Shown here in pieces: positions 48,001-60,242 of a stretch of 64,000 bases of DNA (positions within the stretch are counted from its first letter, which is position 1; each line of letters begins with the position of its first letter). The notes below the pieces were generated by a model. That model made no database searches and had not been told where the DNA came from. It saw nothing but the letters and a program-made list of their open reading frames with translations. This DNA comes from Cryptomeria japonica (taxonomy: Eukaryota; Streptophyta; Pinopsida; Cupressales; Cupressaceae). The stretch lies in the NCBI RefSeq assembly GCF_030272615.1, contig NC_081415.1, positions 268,693,425-268,757,424 on the forward strand, read 5' to 3'. The translations under genes were made by a program, and so were the position numbers.

Positions 48001-48507
48001 CCCCCCCCCATATCTGTTTCTTTCAGAGTGATATTGATAAGCAGCGCCAAACAGATTATGGACTTGCAGAGAGAGAAACCAGTGTGAAGAGAAAGAATGG
48101 CCAACAAAATTTTAGACGAAGTGTGCTAAAAACGATAATAATCATCATTTGTGGTGCTTCCCAAGGCAATTCCCCGTGAGCTCTGATAAGCATGCGAAAG
48201 GACACCTCTTATATCCTCCACCAACTTGTATAAAGCTTCATTTTGGAAAATTCACGAACTCCAGTTTAAGCAATAATTATTATACTTGCTAGGGCCTATC
48301 ATATTAATGATTAAAGGATGCAATTGCAAACCGTCAGCATCACTTGTATAGGTGGCCAAGCACATCATTGCTAGATCAAAGCAGTGCAGAGTATGGGGAC
48401 CATCGTTGGCCACCTTGGCAAAACCCAACCAATTCAAATTTGAATTTCCCGCCTTCATCATGGTCCCATAGACCAATATATCCACTCGTAAAATAAACCA
48501 TAGCAAT

Positions 48508-49182
48508 TCATTGGTTGGTAAGGTAATTTTGATCTCTCCCTAAGAGGGATTTCTGTTTGTTAGAAAGTGAGGCCAAGTGTCTCCAACATCTCATACCCTT
48601 CATCTCAAGGCCCGTCATAGCCAAAGAGTCAGCCACTGAATTTCCCTCTCTATAAATATGTTGAATGTGAAATTCCTCCAGCCAAATAATCATAGACCAT
48701 AAGTCCTTGAGAATGTTGTGAATCATCCAGCTAATCCTAGAAACACCTTTGGTCACCTCAATGATCAGCTTAGAATTTCCTTCAATGACCAATCTTTTAG
48801 AGTCAATAGTGAGAGACAATTTAAGACCCCAGAAGAGCATTAAGGCTTCAACCATGTTACTTGAGGCTGAACCAAAATTGCCAACATAGGCCAAAACCAA
48901 ATTGCCCAAGCTGTCCCTTATAATTCCACCTCCTGCTACAACCCCATTGCGAGCGGTGCCATCAAAGTTGAGTTTAAGCCATGAGGAGGAAGGGGCTGAC
49001 CATCTAGTGTTGAATCTCTCCAACCTTTTAGAATTGTCATATTGGAGGAAGTTGTTAAGCAAATTCCATTTCCTAACCCAACTGCAATCCATCTCCAAAG
49101 GGGCGTATTGCGGCTTTTTCCATTTGCAGACCAGAGCATTCTCCCTAAGAAGCTTCTCCGTTATGCCGACCACAATGTCCAC
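48508..49182 (-). pseudogene. LINE RNase H domain (RVT_3)
   Basis: 224 open codons on the minus strand. The RNase H fold shows WLKLNFDGTARNG (Asp), NMVEALMLFWGLKLSL (Glu), LVIEGNSKLIIEV (usually an Asp where Asn stands here) and EGNSVADSLAMTG (last Asp). The Asp-to-Asn change at a catalytic position suggests loss of activity. The frame is otherwise intact and separate from the reverse transcriptase frame because of upstream stops. The partner LINE copy at 26.0-26.5 kb keeps EGDS at the same place. Confidence 0.88.
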
Positions 49183-49299
49183 AAAGTTGTTGGTATCATG
49201 AAAGATCTGATTATTCCTTTCTTTCTAGATGTTCCAGTAGATATGAGGAGGGATGAGTTTCCAAAACTGTCTATTTAGGGGGTGCGATGACGGGCACTC

Positions 49300-50765
49300 C
49301 TAGTTGATGACACACTGTTGCAAGTCTTCTAAGAAGGTCCAAACGATGTTGAATTTCTGTAAGACTTTGTACCAGACCATGGAGGCGAAGGGACAATGAA
49401 AAAAGAGATTATTGATACTTTCCTTGGCACGATTACACAACACACACCAATTGGCCATCAAAAAGCCTCTCCTCTTAAGGTTATCAATGGTTAGGATCTT
49501 CCCATTGAGAGCCATCCACTAGAAAAAAATTATTTTTGGGATAAGCTTCGAATTCCAAACTTTCCTCTAGCTATAGCAATCATTGGTGGGAGTGATGAGA
49601 AGATTGTAGGCCGACTTGACACCAAAGGACCCGAAGGAATTATTTACCCATAAAAACTTGTCAGCATGGGGGGATAGGGGAATCCTAACCTCCTCAAGAA
49701 TGAACTGAAGATCCCTTGCCAAATGATCCAAATGAGTGTTATCTCCCAGGCCATCAACAAGCCTCTTCCAGTGGTGAAGGGGGGATATGTAATTCACCAT
49801 GAGAGGACCAAGCAATTCCTTGAGACTCCCCATGAGGCAGCTGAAGCAAGTAAAGGCTAGGGGTCTATCCCCAATCCAGTTATCTTCCTAGAATCTTATC
49901 TTCTCACCATTGCCCATCTGCCATTTTAGGCCTTCCTTAAGCAGTTTTTGACTTTTGACAATGTTGTTTCATATTTTAGAGCCTAAAGGGAGGTCATGAG
50001 AGGATACAAGAGAAGAAAAGGGGGAGTGGTTGAAGTACTTGTCCCACATAATCTTACACCAGTCAGCACTGCCCATCGCAAGATTCCATCCAATTTTAGT
50101 CAGCAAGGCCTTATTCAGGTCCGAAATTTTTATAATCCCTAGGCCTCCCATGTACATGGGTTTGCACACCACCTCCCAGTTGACAAGACTGAGTCTAGAT
50201 TTTTCCTCCATACCAGTCCACAGAAAGCGTCTTTGGATTTTTTCAAGTTTCTCAGCCATAGCAATGCAGATCTTAAATAAAGATAGAAAATAGACTGGGA
50301 CACCTTGAAGAGAAGCTGACAAAAGCTGAAGTTTGCCAACACTGCTCAAAGTTTTGCCTGTCCAACCAATAAGTTTCTTCTGCATTCTTTCCAGAATAGA
50401 ATCCCAAAGGAGTGACCTCCTTAATCATGAGGGGAAGACCTAGGTAGGAATTGAAGATTAGCAGCACAACATCCAAGAATTTGGATTAATTTACTTTGGA
50501 TATTCCTATCCGTGTTGAAATTATTATTTTTACTCTTATTATAGTTAATGAGTTGTCCTGAGGCCTTGACATAATCCTCCAACAAGTGTTTCCATTCTTT
50601 ATCTTCAATAACAGACGAATGGCCAAACAGGAAAGTGTCATCAACAAATTATTGCATAACCACTAGGGGAAGGGTAGAAGCTACTTTCACACCCAAGATT
50701 CTTCTATTCTTGATCAAGTAGGAGAAGTTTCGGCTCAAAACTTCTACCACCATAATAAATAAGGT
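49300..50765 (-). pseudogene. LINE reverse transcriptase (C-terminal half) and zinc-binding region
   Basis: The minus strand encodes a fragment around VEVLSRNFSYLI, a stop at about 50660, then FVDDTFLFGHSS (about 50650-50615), the reverse transcriptase catalytic box with its Asp pair. Further on come LIGWTGKTLSSVGKLQLL, PVYFLSLFKI, and LEKIQRRFLWTGMEE ... MYMGGLGII (50385-49969), the usual thumb region of plant LINEs. 49515-49300 holds the zf-RVT region: KRRGFLMANWCVLCNRAKE and NNLFFHCPFASMVW (C-x2-C ... H-x-C). Frames are split by stops near 49900 and 49550. It copied LINE RNA at a nicked target. Confidence 0.88.
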
Positions 50766-52568
50766 TGTAGTCACATAAATCTGTCCACTTAATTAAATGA
50801 ATACTTAGTATTTAATTGATTATTTAACTATCAATTAATAATTAATTAAATTAATAATTAATTAATTCATCTTAACCCTCTTCTCCTATTAATTAAATAA
50901 ATTATTCAATTTATTTGATTTAATTCACTTAACCAAATTCAGACCATTAATTAAATAAATAAATCATATTTATTTAATTAAATCTTCTCTCACATTTAAA
51001 TAAACTAATATTTATTTAAATTCCCCCAAAATCCCACCTCTCACATTTAAATAAATTAACATTTATTTAAATCACCTTTATCCTCTACCCACTTGTATTT
51101 TCCTACAAAAGCAAGTTGCACAATTATTTTAAATAAATAATTTATTTAAATCACCTTTATCCTCCACCCACTTGTATTTTCCTACAAAAGCAAGTTGCAC
51201 AACTATTTTAAATAAATTATTTATTTAAAATCCTATTTATCCTCACCCACTTGAAACCTTTAATGGTTTCCCTTAAAGTATTCAAACTTGATGGCTTTAA
51301 AGTCTTCAAACTTGATGGCTTCCTTCTATAGTCTTCTTAAGACTTTAATGGTTTTCCTTAAAGTCTTCAAGCCTTTAATGGTTTCCCTCAAAGTCTTCAA
51401 GCATTTTAATGCTTTATCTTCATTTTTCTCATTTAAATAAATTAATATTTATTTGAATATTTATCCAAATGCAAATTACACCATTTAATTGAAATAAATG
51501 ATTTTATTTTAATTGAAAATACCAAAATTTCTCCCACTTGCATTTTCCTACAAAATCCACTTGCATGCCTAAACCCCTTCTAGAATTTTCTAATCATTTC
51601 TAAATAACCTAACCCCTTCTCTAAACTTTGTCACATTCCTAAGCAAAAGGGAAGTCACTTCTCAAACCCTCAAAGTCTTTGATAACCATTAAAGGCTTTC
51701 AACCTTCAACCACTAAATGGCTCAAAGTCTTTGATAACCATTGAAGGCTTTCAACCTTCAACCACTTAATCCCCAAAGTCTCCAATAACCATTAATGGTT
51801 ACCTCAAACCCTCCCACATGGTTAAAACATTTGTTTTGACTCAACCTCTACCCAACCCAAAGGTCTCATCAGGCCATTAATGCTTTGACCATGATTATCT
51901 CTTAAATATTTACACAAAGGTTTATCCTTGGATTAACTCTTAATCCAGTGGGTAATCTTAATTTGGACTTGACCCTTAGCTTCTAGATAACCATGAGGTC
52001 TTCTCAGGCCTTTAATGCCTCCAACCTCTTCTCTCAACCCAATCCTATGTTGACACTTGTCACCATTTTATTGGTGCCAATTGTGCACATGGATCCCCAA
52101 CTTTCAAACTTGGCCCTTGATTAAACCATTCAATCTTAACCCTTCATTTCCCCATTTTCTTCTATAAATAGAACCCTTCTCCTCAAGCAAAAAAGAGAGA
52201 AGCATTAGAGTATTGTTGTTATACTGGCATTAGCATAGAGCTTTCTCATAGCATCACTATCTACACTTGCATAGCATTTGCTTATCATATTCAACTATCT
52301 TGAATCTCCATATGGCATCCATGGCTAGTGCTAAAAGCTGAGAGCTACACTCATTTGGGACTTGGAGAGGAGAGGAACAAGGGAGGAGCAACTATGAGCA
52401 TCTTGATTAGCTATTTTATTTTATGTTTATATGCTTTCTATTTCATGCTTAATATCTCTCTTGATATGCCTGTTTAGGATAATCTTTTGTTGCTAACACT
52501 AACGTTTGTTTCTTGTGCTCTTGTGTGTGTTGCCATCAAACAGATTTTCTAATCCTTTTTGCAGAGCA
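50766..52568 (+). repeat. 5' LTR of the right Ty3 element
   Basis: Starts TGTAGTCACATAAATCTG and ends 'ttgcagagca'. It contains a TATA-like TATAAATA (52163-52170). The interior is rich in 'aattaattaaataaattatt' and has tandem repeats: an approximately 100-base block (51040-51240) with 'cacttgtattttcctacaaa', and repeated 'aagtctttgataaccattaa' phrases (51680-51790). The end is set by the following primer-site motif, since the 3' LTR is not in view for comparison. Confidence 0.78.
52163..52170 (+). promoter_or_regulatory. TATA-like box in the 5' LTR
   Basis: TATAAATA in a C/T-rich setting ('cttctataaatagaaccc'), a good core promoter candidate for the element's RNA. Confidence 0.55.
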
Positions 52569-52573
52569 TCATT

Positions 52574-52621
52574 TGGTGAACCCAACATGAATCGAACATG
52601 CAACCTTCATTTGGTGAACCC
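52574..52621 (+). other. Primer binding site region, duplicated
   Basis: TGGTGAACCC occurs at 52574-52583, six bases after the LTR end, and again at 52612-52621, within a 38-base duplicated segment ('tttggtgaaccc.ac.tgaat'). It begins TGG as a site for the tRNA CCA end should. I cannot name the tRNA with confidence. Confidence 0.55.
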
Positions 52622-54330
52622 GACGTGAATCGAAACACCAAAAAGATCAACTTTTTTTTTTTAACCAATAACATGTTTGAATGTTGCAAATGTCACACAG
52701 GTTGCGTTTTTGACACTGTTTTGGTGCGTTTGACATTATTTTGGCGCTATTCACCCTATTTTAGTGCTTTTGCCTTCTCTTGTCTTTCCCTTTCTTTTAG
52801 TGCGTTTCTGTTAAATAGCGCCTCTGTTCAAACGCAGACTAGCGCTATTGTAACAGAACGTTGTACAAATCACCTTGTAACCAAAAAAAAAAAAATTAGG
52901 CTTGTAGAAGCCCACCAAATAGGCGGATTTTACTAACTATTTTTCTCTTTTGTGCAGATTTAAATTAGATTAAAAAGTAGATTTATATTTCTTACTAACT
53001 TGTTTTTGAAGTTGGTTTTAAAAAAATGAATTCACTTTTTATTTTGGTTTAAAATCAACTTCACATTTCAAATTTGGGCTTTTAAAAAAAGAATCACACA
53101 TTTGTTTGGGGCTCTTAAAAAGAATTTCATTGTTCCAAGGTAAAAAGAACCACAAACTTATACAAAACAACTTTATTTCTTGCAAGTTAGGAAACAAACT
53201 TTGTTTTGGTGCTTAAAATCAACAAAACAAAATTTATTTTCTTGCATCAACTTAAAAGAAATTTACAATCAACACTTTATTTTGGGGCAATCTAAAAAGA
53301 ACAAGCCATTTTTCCTTCAAGCTCAAAAACAATTTTACTTCAAGCAAGACGTGTTTTCAATTTAGTTGACTAGGATTTCAAAGTTCCTAGTTTACAAAAT
53401 ATTTTGCCTTTAAAGTTAAAAAGAACACCATGACTGTTGGAGCAACATCTCCAAATAGTTAGATCACATTGCAATGACAGATTAAAAAGAACAAGTGTTT
53501 TTCGTGCTTGGCACACTTGTGCAAAGAGTTGGTCGAGTGGTCCTACTTCTAACACACACTATCCTCTCCCTTGGCTTTCGTGGTCCTAGGTGCAAGAGAA
53601 AAGTGTTAGTAACACTCAAAATTTTATCTTTTTAAGAGAGGCCTGCCAAGGGATCGATACTCTTGGGAACAACCTCAAGTGGTAAATCCTTCGAGCCGCT
53701 ATAGAAATCAAGTGAGAGCGAAAGATGTAGCCTTGGCTATAGCTATTCCTACAGTGTAACTGGCCGAAAGGACAAATGGGCCCCACCACCAGTTACAAGG
53801 CTCTTAAGTGAGTCACTGCAGAATGAACTTATGTCCAAAAACATCGAACATGACTAAACACCTTTAAGTAGTAGCCCACCCGTTCTATTGATTGAGAATA
53901 TTTGCGATATAATTTAGTGCAAGAGCATAGATGGTTTTGCTCCCAAGATACTCACCATACATATTTCCTTGAGTAGAAACATAGCTTTTTGAAAAGTCAC
54001 TTGTGGCTTGATAAAAGTGGTGACTCCCCCATCATAGGGATCATCTATTTGTTATGCTCGTGCAAGACTTAGTATATCACATCCTTACCTGCCAAGGCGG
54101 GATTCATAAGGTATGTAGTACCAAAGTCGAAGAAATATCAAGATGTGGGCTAAATTTATCACAACTGGCCATTTGACCTTAGGGATAAAAAGTGTTTGAA
54201 GTGTGTTCGTTTTAAAGACCAAGTACAAATTGAGCCGACTTTAGGCTTTGAAAATACACCTTAAAATACATCTAAAGGAAGGGTCATATACAAGTCCAAA
54301 GATTGGGTTGATCTAGACCCATACTCATTT
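52622..54330 (+). other. Leader of the right Ty3 element
   Basis: About 1.7 kb with no supported gene. The first part is full of 'cttaaaaagaa' and 'tttattttggtgct' phrases. 53570-54300 is more even in composition but broken in all frames. Confidence 0.55.
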
Positions 54331-54879
54331 GTGCCTTTTAGGCAACATTCTTGTGTTTGTGTGCTTGCTTTGTTTTCTTGTCAAAGAAAAATCAGAAAAT
54401 CACTTCCCAAAAACAAAGTATTCATCCAACCAAACATCTGTCAAAACAACCAAAAACATCAAAAAAAAGGTACAAACAACAAAAAGTCAAATTTTATGAC
54501 CATTCTTCACATCTTGCGAAAGAAGAAGCATCATCAGAATATCAACTTGAAAAGAAGACCATTGAGCTCAAAGGCTTTGATAAAAAGGAGGAAATTCTTC
54601 TATATAAATAGACAAATCTTTGTCTCACATAGAGTCTTTTTGCGTCACATGCGTCTCTACCTTCAAGGAAAAACAAACGAATTTGATTCAGAATCATTGA
54701 ACCGCAGAGCTTTTATGCAATATAGAGCTCTAAGTTATCACAAAAACCAAGGAGGAAAGATTAATCCCAACTTCTTCCCAAACGTCTATATCACATACAA
54801 CACAGCTCGAGAAATACCACCAACACTCGAAAGGGAAGAGATAGAGTTTGTCCCATTTATAAAACAAAGTTTTTATTGA
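54331..54879 (+). CDS. Unidentified ORF upstream of gag (possible Ogre ORF1)
   Basis: 182 codons from ATG to TGA, the longest clean frame in the leader. The first third is lysine/glutamine-rich; the second half reads like folded protein (RVFLRHMRLYLQGK, EREEIEFVPFIKQSF). No domain is recognised. Ogre elements are known to carry an extra ORF before gag, and the position fits, but the link is only positional. It could also be a chance frame. Confidence 0.4.
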   Translation: MPFRQHSCVCVLALFSCQRKIRKSLPKNKVFIQPNICQNNQKHQKKGTNNKKSNFMTILHILRKKKHHQNINLKRRPLSSKALIKRRKFFYINRQIFVSHRVFLRHMRLYLQGKTNEFDSESLNRRAFMQYRALSYHKNQGGKINPNFFPNVYITYNTAREIPPTLEREEIEFVPFIKQSFY

Positions 54880-55309
54880 AGTTGAAAACATTTTCATCCA
54901 TCATCTCACTCATACATCATCACTTACTCTCAAAACATTAAGAGGTTCTTGTCCCAAGTTCTCTTTTAGATATTGCTTGAAATCAAACACATCACATCAC
55001 TTTTTAGATTGTTTCTACATCTAGGATAAGCTCATCCTAAGAGACACATCTACGCAGGTTAAAACTAGTTCATGAGTGAATCCTCTTATTACTAGGTAGT
55101 TAAATCTGTAACACATCTCAGATTTCTCTACACCTTATCACATCAAAACTTATCAAGCAAACAAGCAATTCAAAGAAGGAATTTTGGTTACATCCACCTT
55201 AAAAGTGCTAGAGATCCACGTGCAACACAATTCACCAACCATCAACCTTTCATTTCATCAAAAACTCATCATTATTTTCACACAACTTCAACAACAGCTT
55301 GCAAGCAAA

Positions 55310-57324
55310 ATGGCTCAAACCCGATCACAGTCAAGGCAACGAGAAATAGAAAGGGAATAAGAAGAAAAGGAAAATCTCAATGAATTTCAAGAAGCACTTG
55401 GAGGAAATGCAGATGACGAAAACCCAAGTACTCCCACTCCTGCAACAATAGAAAGGGCTCAGCATAACCCTCTCTTTAACAGACTTTTTGACGAAATACT
55501 CAGGAGCAATGCGGATGCTCACTTCTTAAGACTCGCTCAAGAAGGAGAAAAACTCCCCTCTGACTTTGATCTTGTCCAATTAAGACAAGCATCAGAAAGA
55601 CAAAGTCGCCATGAAGAGGAAAGAGGTAGAGATCCCATCAGATATAACATTCCTCGAGGTAACCCACCACCTCCTCCTCCAAATGAAATGGAGATGTTGC
55701 GGCAACAAGTCGAGAATCTCGCCCAATAGCTTCATAGTGGTGTCAAGACTAACCAATTCTCACTCAATGACATCTGTCCCTATCCTTTTGATAGGAATCT
55801 TTACATGCCACCATTTCCACGAGGATTTGAAACACCCAAATTTGAAAAATATAGAGGAAAGGGGATCCCCGCAATCATGTCCGAGAATTTCATTCTGCTT
55901 GTCTCGAAGTAGCATATGAAGACACATACCTAATGCGCCTTTTTCCCCAAAGCTTGGGAGGAACAACCACATCATGGTTTTCCCGACTACCAGGTGGCAT
56001 TAGAACATTTGAGGAACTCATCCAGAAGTTTCTAGCTCATTACTCTCATAACATTGAACGCGACATTACCATGGCTGATCTGTGCAACACTAAACAAAAA
56101 CCAAGTGAACTATTCTCAGTATTCCTACAACGATGGCGTCAAATGTCTAGCAGACGTTCTCTTCAGTTACCTGAACGAGAACTAGTGGAAATATTCATTT
56201 CCAACTTAAACGAAGAAATGGAATTTCACCTGGATGTCAAAGACACAGACTCTTTTAATGATATGATCACCAAGGGTTTGAAATGTGAAAGGGCACTTAT
56301 CAAGAAAGGACTCATCAAAATCTTTAATGAACCAAAAGATGGTCCTCGCCCGCGCTTCAATAGTGATAAACCAAGCTTCTGGAATAAAAACAAGAATATC
56401 GTCAATGATGGGGTTGTGGATGCTAGGACTATACAAAATGCACAACCTATGGTTTGGTTTGCAGGACAGAATCCTCCACCTCAGAACAACACAAATGGTC
56501 CTACAAATCAAGGTCGCATCACATCTCACGATGAACCAAGACCTCGTCAGCAAAAACAAAAATGAACATACACTCCCTTAGGGGAACCCATTGAAACAAT
56601 GTTGCGACAACTCCTCTCTCAAAATTTGGTCACTCTACCTAAGCTATCAAACTATGAGCCTCAAGTCAAACCAGCATGGTGGAGAGATACTAAACACTAT
56701 GAATTCCATCAAGGAAGAGGGCACAAGACAAGTAATTGTCACCGATTGAAAGATCTCATTCAGGATCTTATTGATCGAGGAGAAATTGAAATTGAAGGAC
56801 ATAACCCTAAAACAACCAATAATGATCATCTGATGTTCAAAAATCCACTTCCATCACAAGATCAAAGGGGTCCTTCCACTTCTAGGCGAGGCACTGATAC
56901 CATTTATTATACACAGGCTACGTATAATTACACTATAAATCATCTGTATGATGCCAGTGAACAAGTTGCAACTATAACCTTCAAAAATCCCAACTCAAAT
57001 TGCAATATTGTTACACATCGTAGCAAAGTTACCATCAAGGTAGCTCCACAAGGCACCACCTCCATCCCAAAGCAGTACAATCTTGTGGAACAATTAGACA
57101 AAACCCCTGCACTTATATCCATTTTAGAGCTTTTGCGTCTATCGCCATCTCATAAAACTATCTTGGATCAAGCACTCCAAGAAGCGTCAGTCCCCGCAAA
57201 TCTAAATATGGACCAATTTCAAGCCATGGTTGGAAGTCTAAAGTCATCACCTTGTCTCACTTTTTCTGAAAGTGACAACTCTTCCTTCCAACAACCACAT
57301 AATGCCTCACTCCACATCGAATGA
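55310..57324 (+). pseudogene. Ty3 gag, broken
   Basis: Starts MAQTRSQSRQ at the ATG at 55310. In-frame stops occur at 55358 (TAA), 55727 (TAG), 56563 (TGA) and 57322 (TGA), and a one-base frameshift near 55862. The capsid-like part (about 55780-56330) shows PFPRGFETPKF, LFPQSLGGTTTSWF, FEELIQKFLAHYS and the ELFSVFLQRWRQMSSR helix typical of plant Ty3 gag. A zinc-knuckle-like segment at 56695-56790 reads HYEFHQGRGHKTSNC, then LIQDLIDRGEI. The usual first Cys is not at its place, so the finger may be dead. Gag would form the cytoplasmic particle that packages element RNA. Confidence 0.85.
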
Positions 57325-58340
57325 TTTATTAACCAGCATAGGATCAAGCGAGTCTTGATCAATAATGGAGCAGGCCTGAATATTTGCACACTGCAGTTGG
57401 TCACAACATTGGGATATGCGGTCGAATCAGTGGATCCTCGTCAGAAGATCACAATCAAATCCTATGATGATGCGGAGCGTTCATCCAAAGGAGCTGTGGT
57501 ACTACCAATCCGAGTGGGCCCCATGGTAAAGCACATCATTTGTCAGGTTCTAGACCTTCCTCTGCCATACAATCTATTGTTAGGAAGACCTTGGATACAT
57601 GCCATGCAAGCCGTTCCATCTACCTACCATCAATGTATCAAGTTCCGACATAACGGTGTAGAGATCACAATTCTGGGTGACGCAAATCCCTTTGCATATT
57701 GCCATAATATCAACCATCAACCAGAGATTACTGTTCCTAATAATAGAGAAGCCATTTCCTCCACATCATATATAAGTCCCGCCTCTCTTGCCCATTCAAA
57801 CACCATTATACCCAAGCAAGAAAAGCTTAAGATGAAGATAGCAGAGGAAGGTCCTGGGGAATACAACTTGAGTCAACTCTTTTGTGTGGGACAAATGCCC
57901 ACTTCTCCTAGAACTCATGGTAAACCACAGTAGGTACTCCAACAACCACTAAACATACCAGCATGTGCTTTGACACCTTTCGTTCTTGGAAAGAGTCAAG
58001 AGGAAGAAACACAAGATGAGGACCTGGCGGAATGGATCTATAAAGATCCCATCACCATTGATAAACCATGAGTTACACTTCCTATAGAACAGTATGGCAA
58101 AGGTTTCCTCATTATGCAAAGAATGGGGTATGATGGTCAAAGTGCTTTGGGATATTGCAAACAAGGATGACATGAACCCCTGCTGCCGGAATTCAAGCCC
58201 AAAGGTAATACAGGCCTCGGCTTTGAAAAAGAGATCTTTCGTAAACTCAAGTTCAAAGGAAAACCCAGCAAACCATTTTGTCCACCTATTGCAAAGCGGG
58301 CACCTTTCATATCAAAGCACCCTCAAGCACCATCCCAATA
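57325..58340 (+). pseudogene. Ty3 protease and G-patch-like segment, broken
   Basis: The retropepsin-like region has VLINNGAGLNICTLQL (57352-57400) where the active-site Asp of the D-[ST/N]-G type motif is replaced by Asn. Downstream is YNLLLGRPWIHAMQAVP (57570-57615), the family's second conserved block. Stops lie at 57931 (TAG), 58069 and 58168 (TGA). 58090-58240 encodes YGKGFLIMQRMGYDGQSALG and NTGLGFEKE, a glycine-rich G-patch-like segment found in this lineage. The frame then shifts before the reverse transcriptase part. In related Ogre elements an intron lies between protease and reverse transcriptase; whether one exists here is unknown. Confidence 0.78.
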
Positions 58341-59426
58341 GCCCCACTGAGGCTCAAAACCCCAACACAACTATCACCAATGCCACTCATCCCATCAAAC
58401 GAACTCGTCATCTCATCAGTCACACCATTAGTAGCAGTAACTGTATCAGAACCCGCAGCAGCATCTATAGCACCAGCAGTTCCAGCAGAAGCAACTGAGT
58501 CAATAAAACCGATACTCCCCGTACTAGATTCCTTGATCCCCATCAATCTTCCTACAACACCGATCACTACAAAGGTACATCAACCAATCACACCTGCAGT
58601 ATTTAACTCAAAAGACATCCCAGTATGGTATAGTAATCGGATGCTGGAAAGTGACTCAGAGACCGACTCGCATGAATGGGAATTTGATTCTGTACAGCTT
58701 AACACTTCAGATGAGGAAGACACATCACCACCTCCACCACGTAAAGACATCCCTGTTTACGGAGAAGCACAGATAAAGACCACTTGGGTTCCTAAACTGG
58801 AAACATCTTCCACAAACCCTACGTCTCATCCTACACCTGATTCTAACAGGGAGAGTACCATTAACGACCTTCACCATAACGTCTTAACCCTCACTGATAC
58901 ATCTAATGCACTTAACCTAATCGATGAAGTAATGCCCATTATCCACCCTGAACTCATCGAATGGAACCAACCAAATTCCCCATGTCTTGACCTCTTCCAG
59001 AACGATGAGGCCATCATTGACTTTTTGGAATTAAGGGATAACCTACCAAGCGGGGATCACAAAGCTGGATTCGCCATTGAACTTAATAGTGCAGCATACT
59101 TCGGGGCGGATGCCAAACCTTTCAGTTGCAAAAATATAACACTAAAACATGGATCTTCCAGTGAAAACCACACTGTGGCACTGTTTGATCTGACAAAAGT
59201 AAAAAGAAAGAGCGTATCCAACGGTGAAAACCTCTCTGAGGCGCCTGAGGATGAAGGGTTTGACATTCTCCCTGATAATACACAACAGGAACGATCAACA
59301 ATTCTCATCGAGGAAACCAAAGAGTACAATGTGAGGACTCCTGAAAATCCTCATATCATACATCTGGCATCTCTTCTCACTCCAGAGGAACAGCCTAAAT
59401 TTATAGAGTTCTTCCAGAAGCGTTAG
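58278..59426 (+). pseudogene. Pol linker between protease and reverse transcriptase
   Basis: 382 open codons in the pol frame, ending at a TAG (59424-59426) just before the reverse transcriptase. The first half is Pro/Thr/Ser/Ala-rich and probably disordered. The second half contains acidic segments (SDSETDSHEWEFDS, NTSDEEDTSPPPP) and ends with LTPEEQPKFIEFFQKR, which leads into the conserved FAWSYADMPGLDPD. No catalytic motif was found. Confidence 0.7.
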
Positions 59427-60242
59427 ATCAACTTCGCATGGTCATATGCAGACATGCCTGGGCTTGATCCTGATTTAGTCATGCATCACCTCACCGTCGC
59501 AGAAGGAGCCAAACCTGTCAAGCAGAAGCTTCGTAAGATGCATCCCCAGATTGCAGTGCTAGTCAAAACAGAACTCAAGAAACTCCTAGACGTTGGTTTC
59601 ATTAGACCAATTGATTACGCAGAGTGGATCTTCAATATTGTGCTTGTTGGCAAACCAAAAGGGGGCATTCGCATTTGTACTGACTTCAGAGATCTGAATA
59701 AGGCATGTCCTAAGGATGACTTCCCCCTTCCAAATATCGACATCATAGTGGATCTGACAGCAGGACATGCCATGCTTTCACTCATGGATGGCTTTTCAGG
59801 ATACAATCAGATAAAGATCGCACCAGAAGATCAGCATAAGACAACCTTCACCTATCCATGGGGCACATATTGCTGGAATGTAATGCCCTTCGGTCTCAAG
59901 AATGCAGGAGCAACCTATCAGAGAGCAATGACCACCATCTTCCATGACATGATGCATACCATGATGGAAGATTATGTGGATGACTTACTAGCAAAATCAC
60001 TCACCAGAGAAGGACATCTCCACATATTAGAGAGAATATTTGATAGACTAGAACAATATCATGTTCGACTCAACCCAAAGAAATGTGTCTTTGGAGTAAC
60101 CTCCGGGAAGCTTCTAGGATACATTGTCTCAAGCAAAGGTATTGAGGTCGACCCAGCAAAGGTAAAAGCAATCATGGACATGCCACCACCAAAGAATATC
60201 AGCCAGCTAAGGACATTACAAGGGCAACTTCAATCCATCTGA
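59427..60242 (+). pseudogene. Ty3 reverse transcriptase
   Basis: Conserved blocks in order: VKQKLRKMHPQIAVLV, IRICTDFRDLNKACPKDDFP (first catalytic Asp region), MLSLMDGFSGYNQI (Asp), KTTFTYPWGTYCWNVMPFGL, MMEDYVDDLLAKS (catalytic Asp pair), and KCVFGVTSGKLLGYIVSS. These make the palm and thumb of a Ty3 enzyme. All three catalytic Asp residues are present. Stops bracket it: a TAG at 59424 before and a TGA at 60240 in the segment before RNase H, where relatives usually have Arg. It copies element RNA into DNA inside the particle. Confidence 0.93.

Larger units (their letters stand above)
46163..50765 (-). mobile_element. LINE, minus strand, cut by a Ty3 insertion
   Basis: Reading right to left: reverse transcriptase from the segment before its catalytic Asp pair (50765-49970), thumb and connection, zinc-binding region (49833-49300), RNase H (49182-48540), then an additional coding region (48000-46560) and a short A-rich tail near 46163-46178. 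At 50765 it stops abruptly where the Ty3 LTR begins (TGTAGTCACA). The missing N-terminal part (endonuclease and early reverse transcriptase) should continue beyond the Ty3 element, outside this window. Several stops break the frames. Confidence 0.85.
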
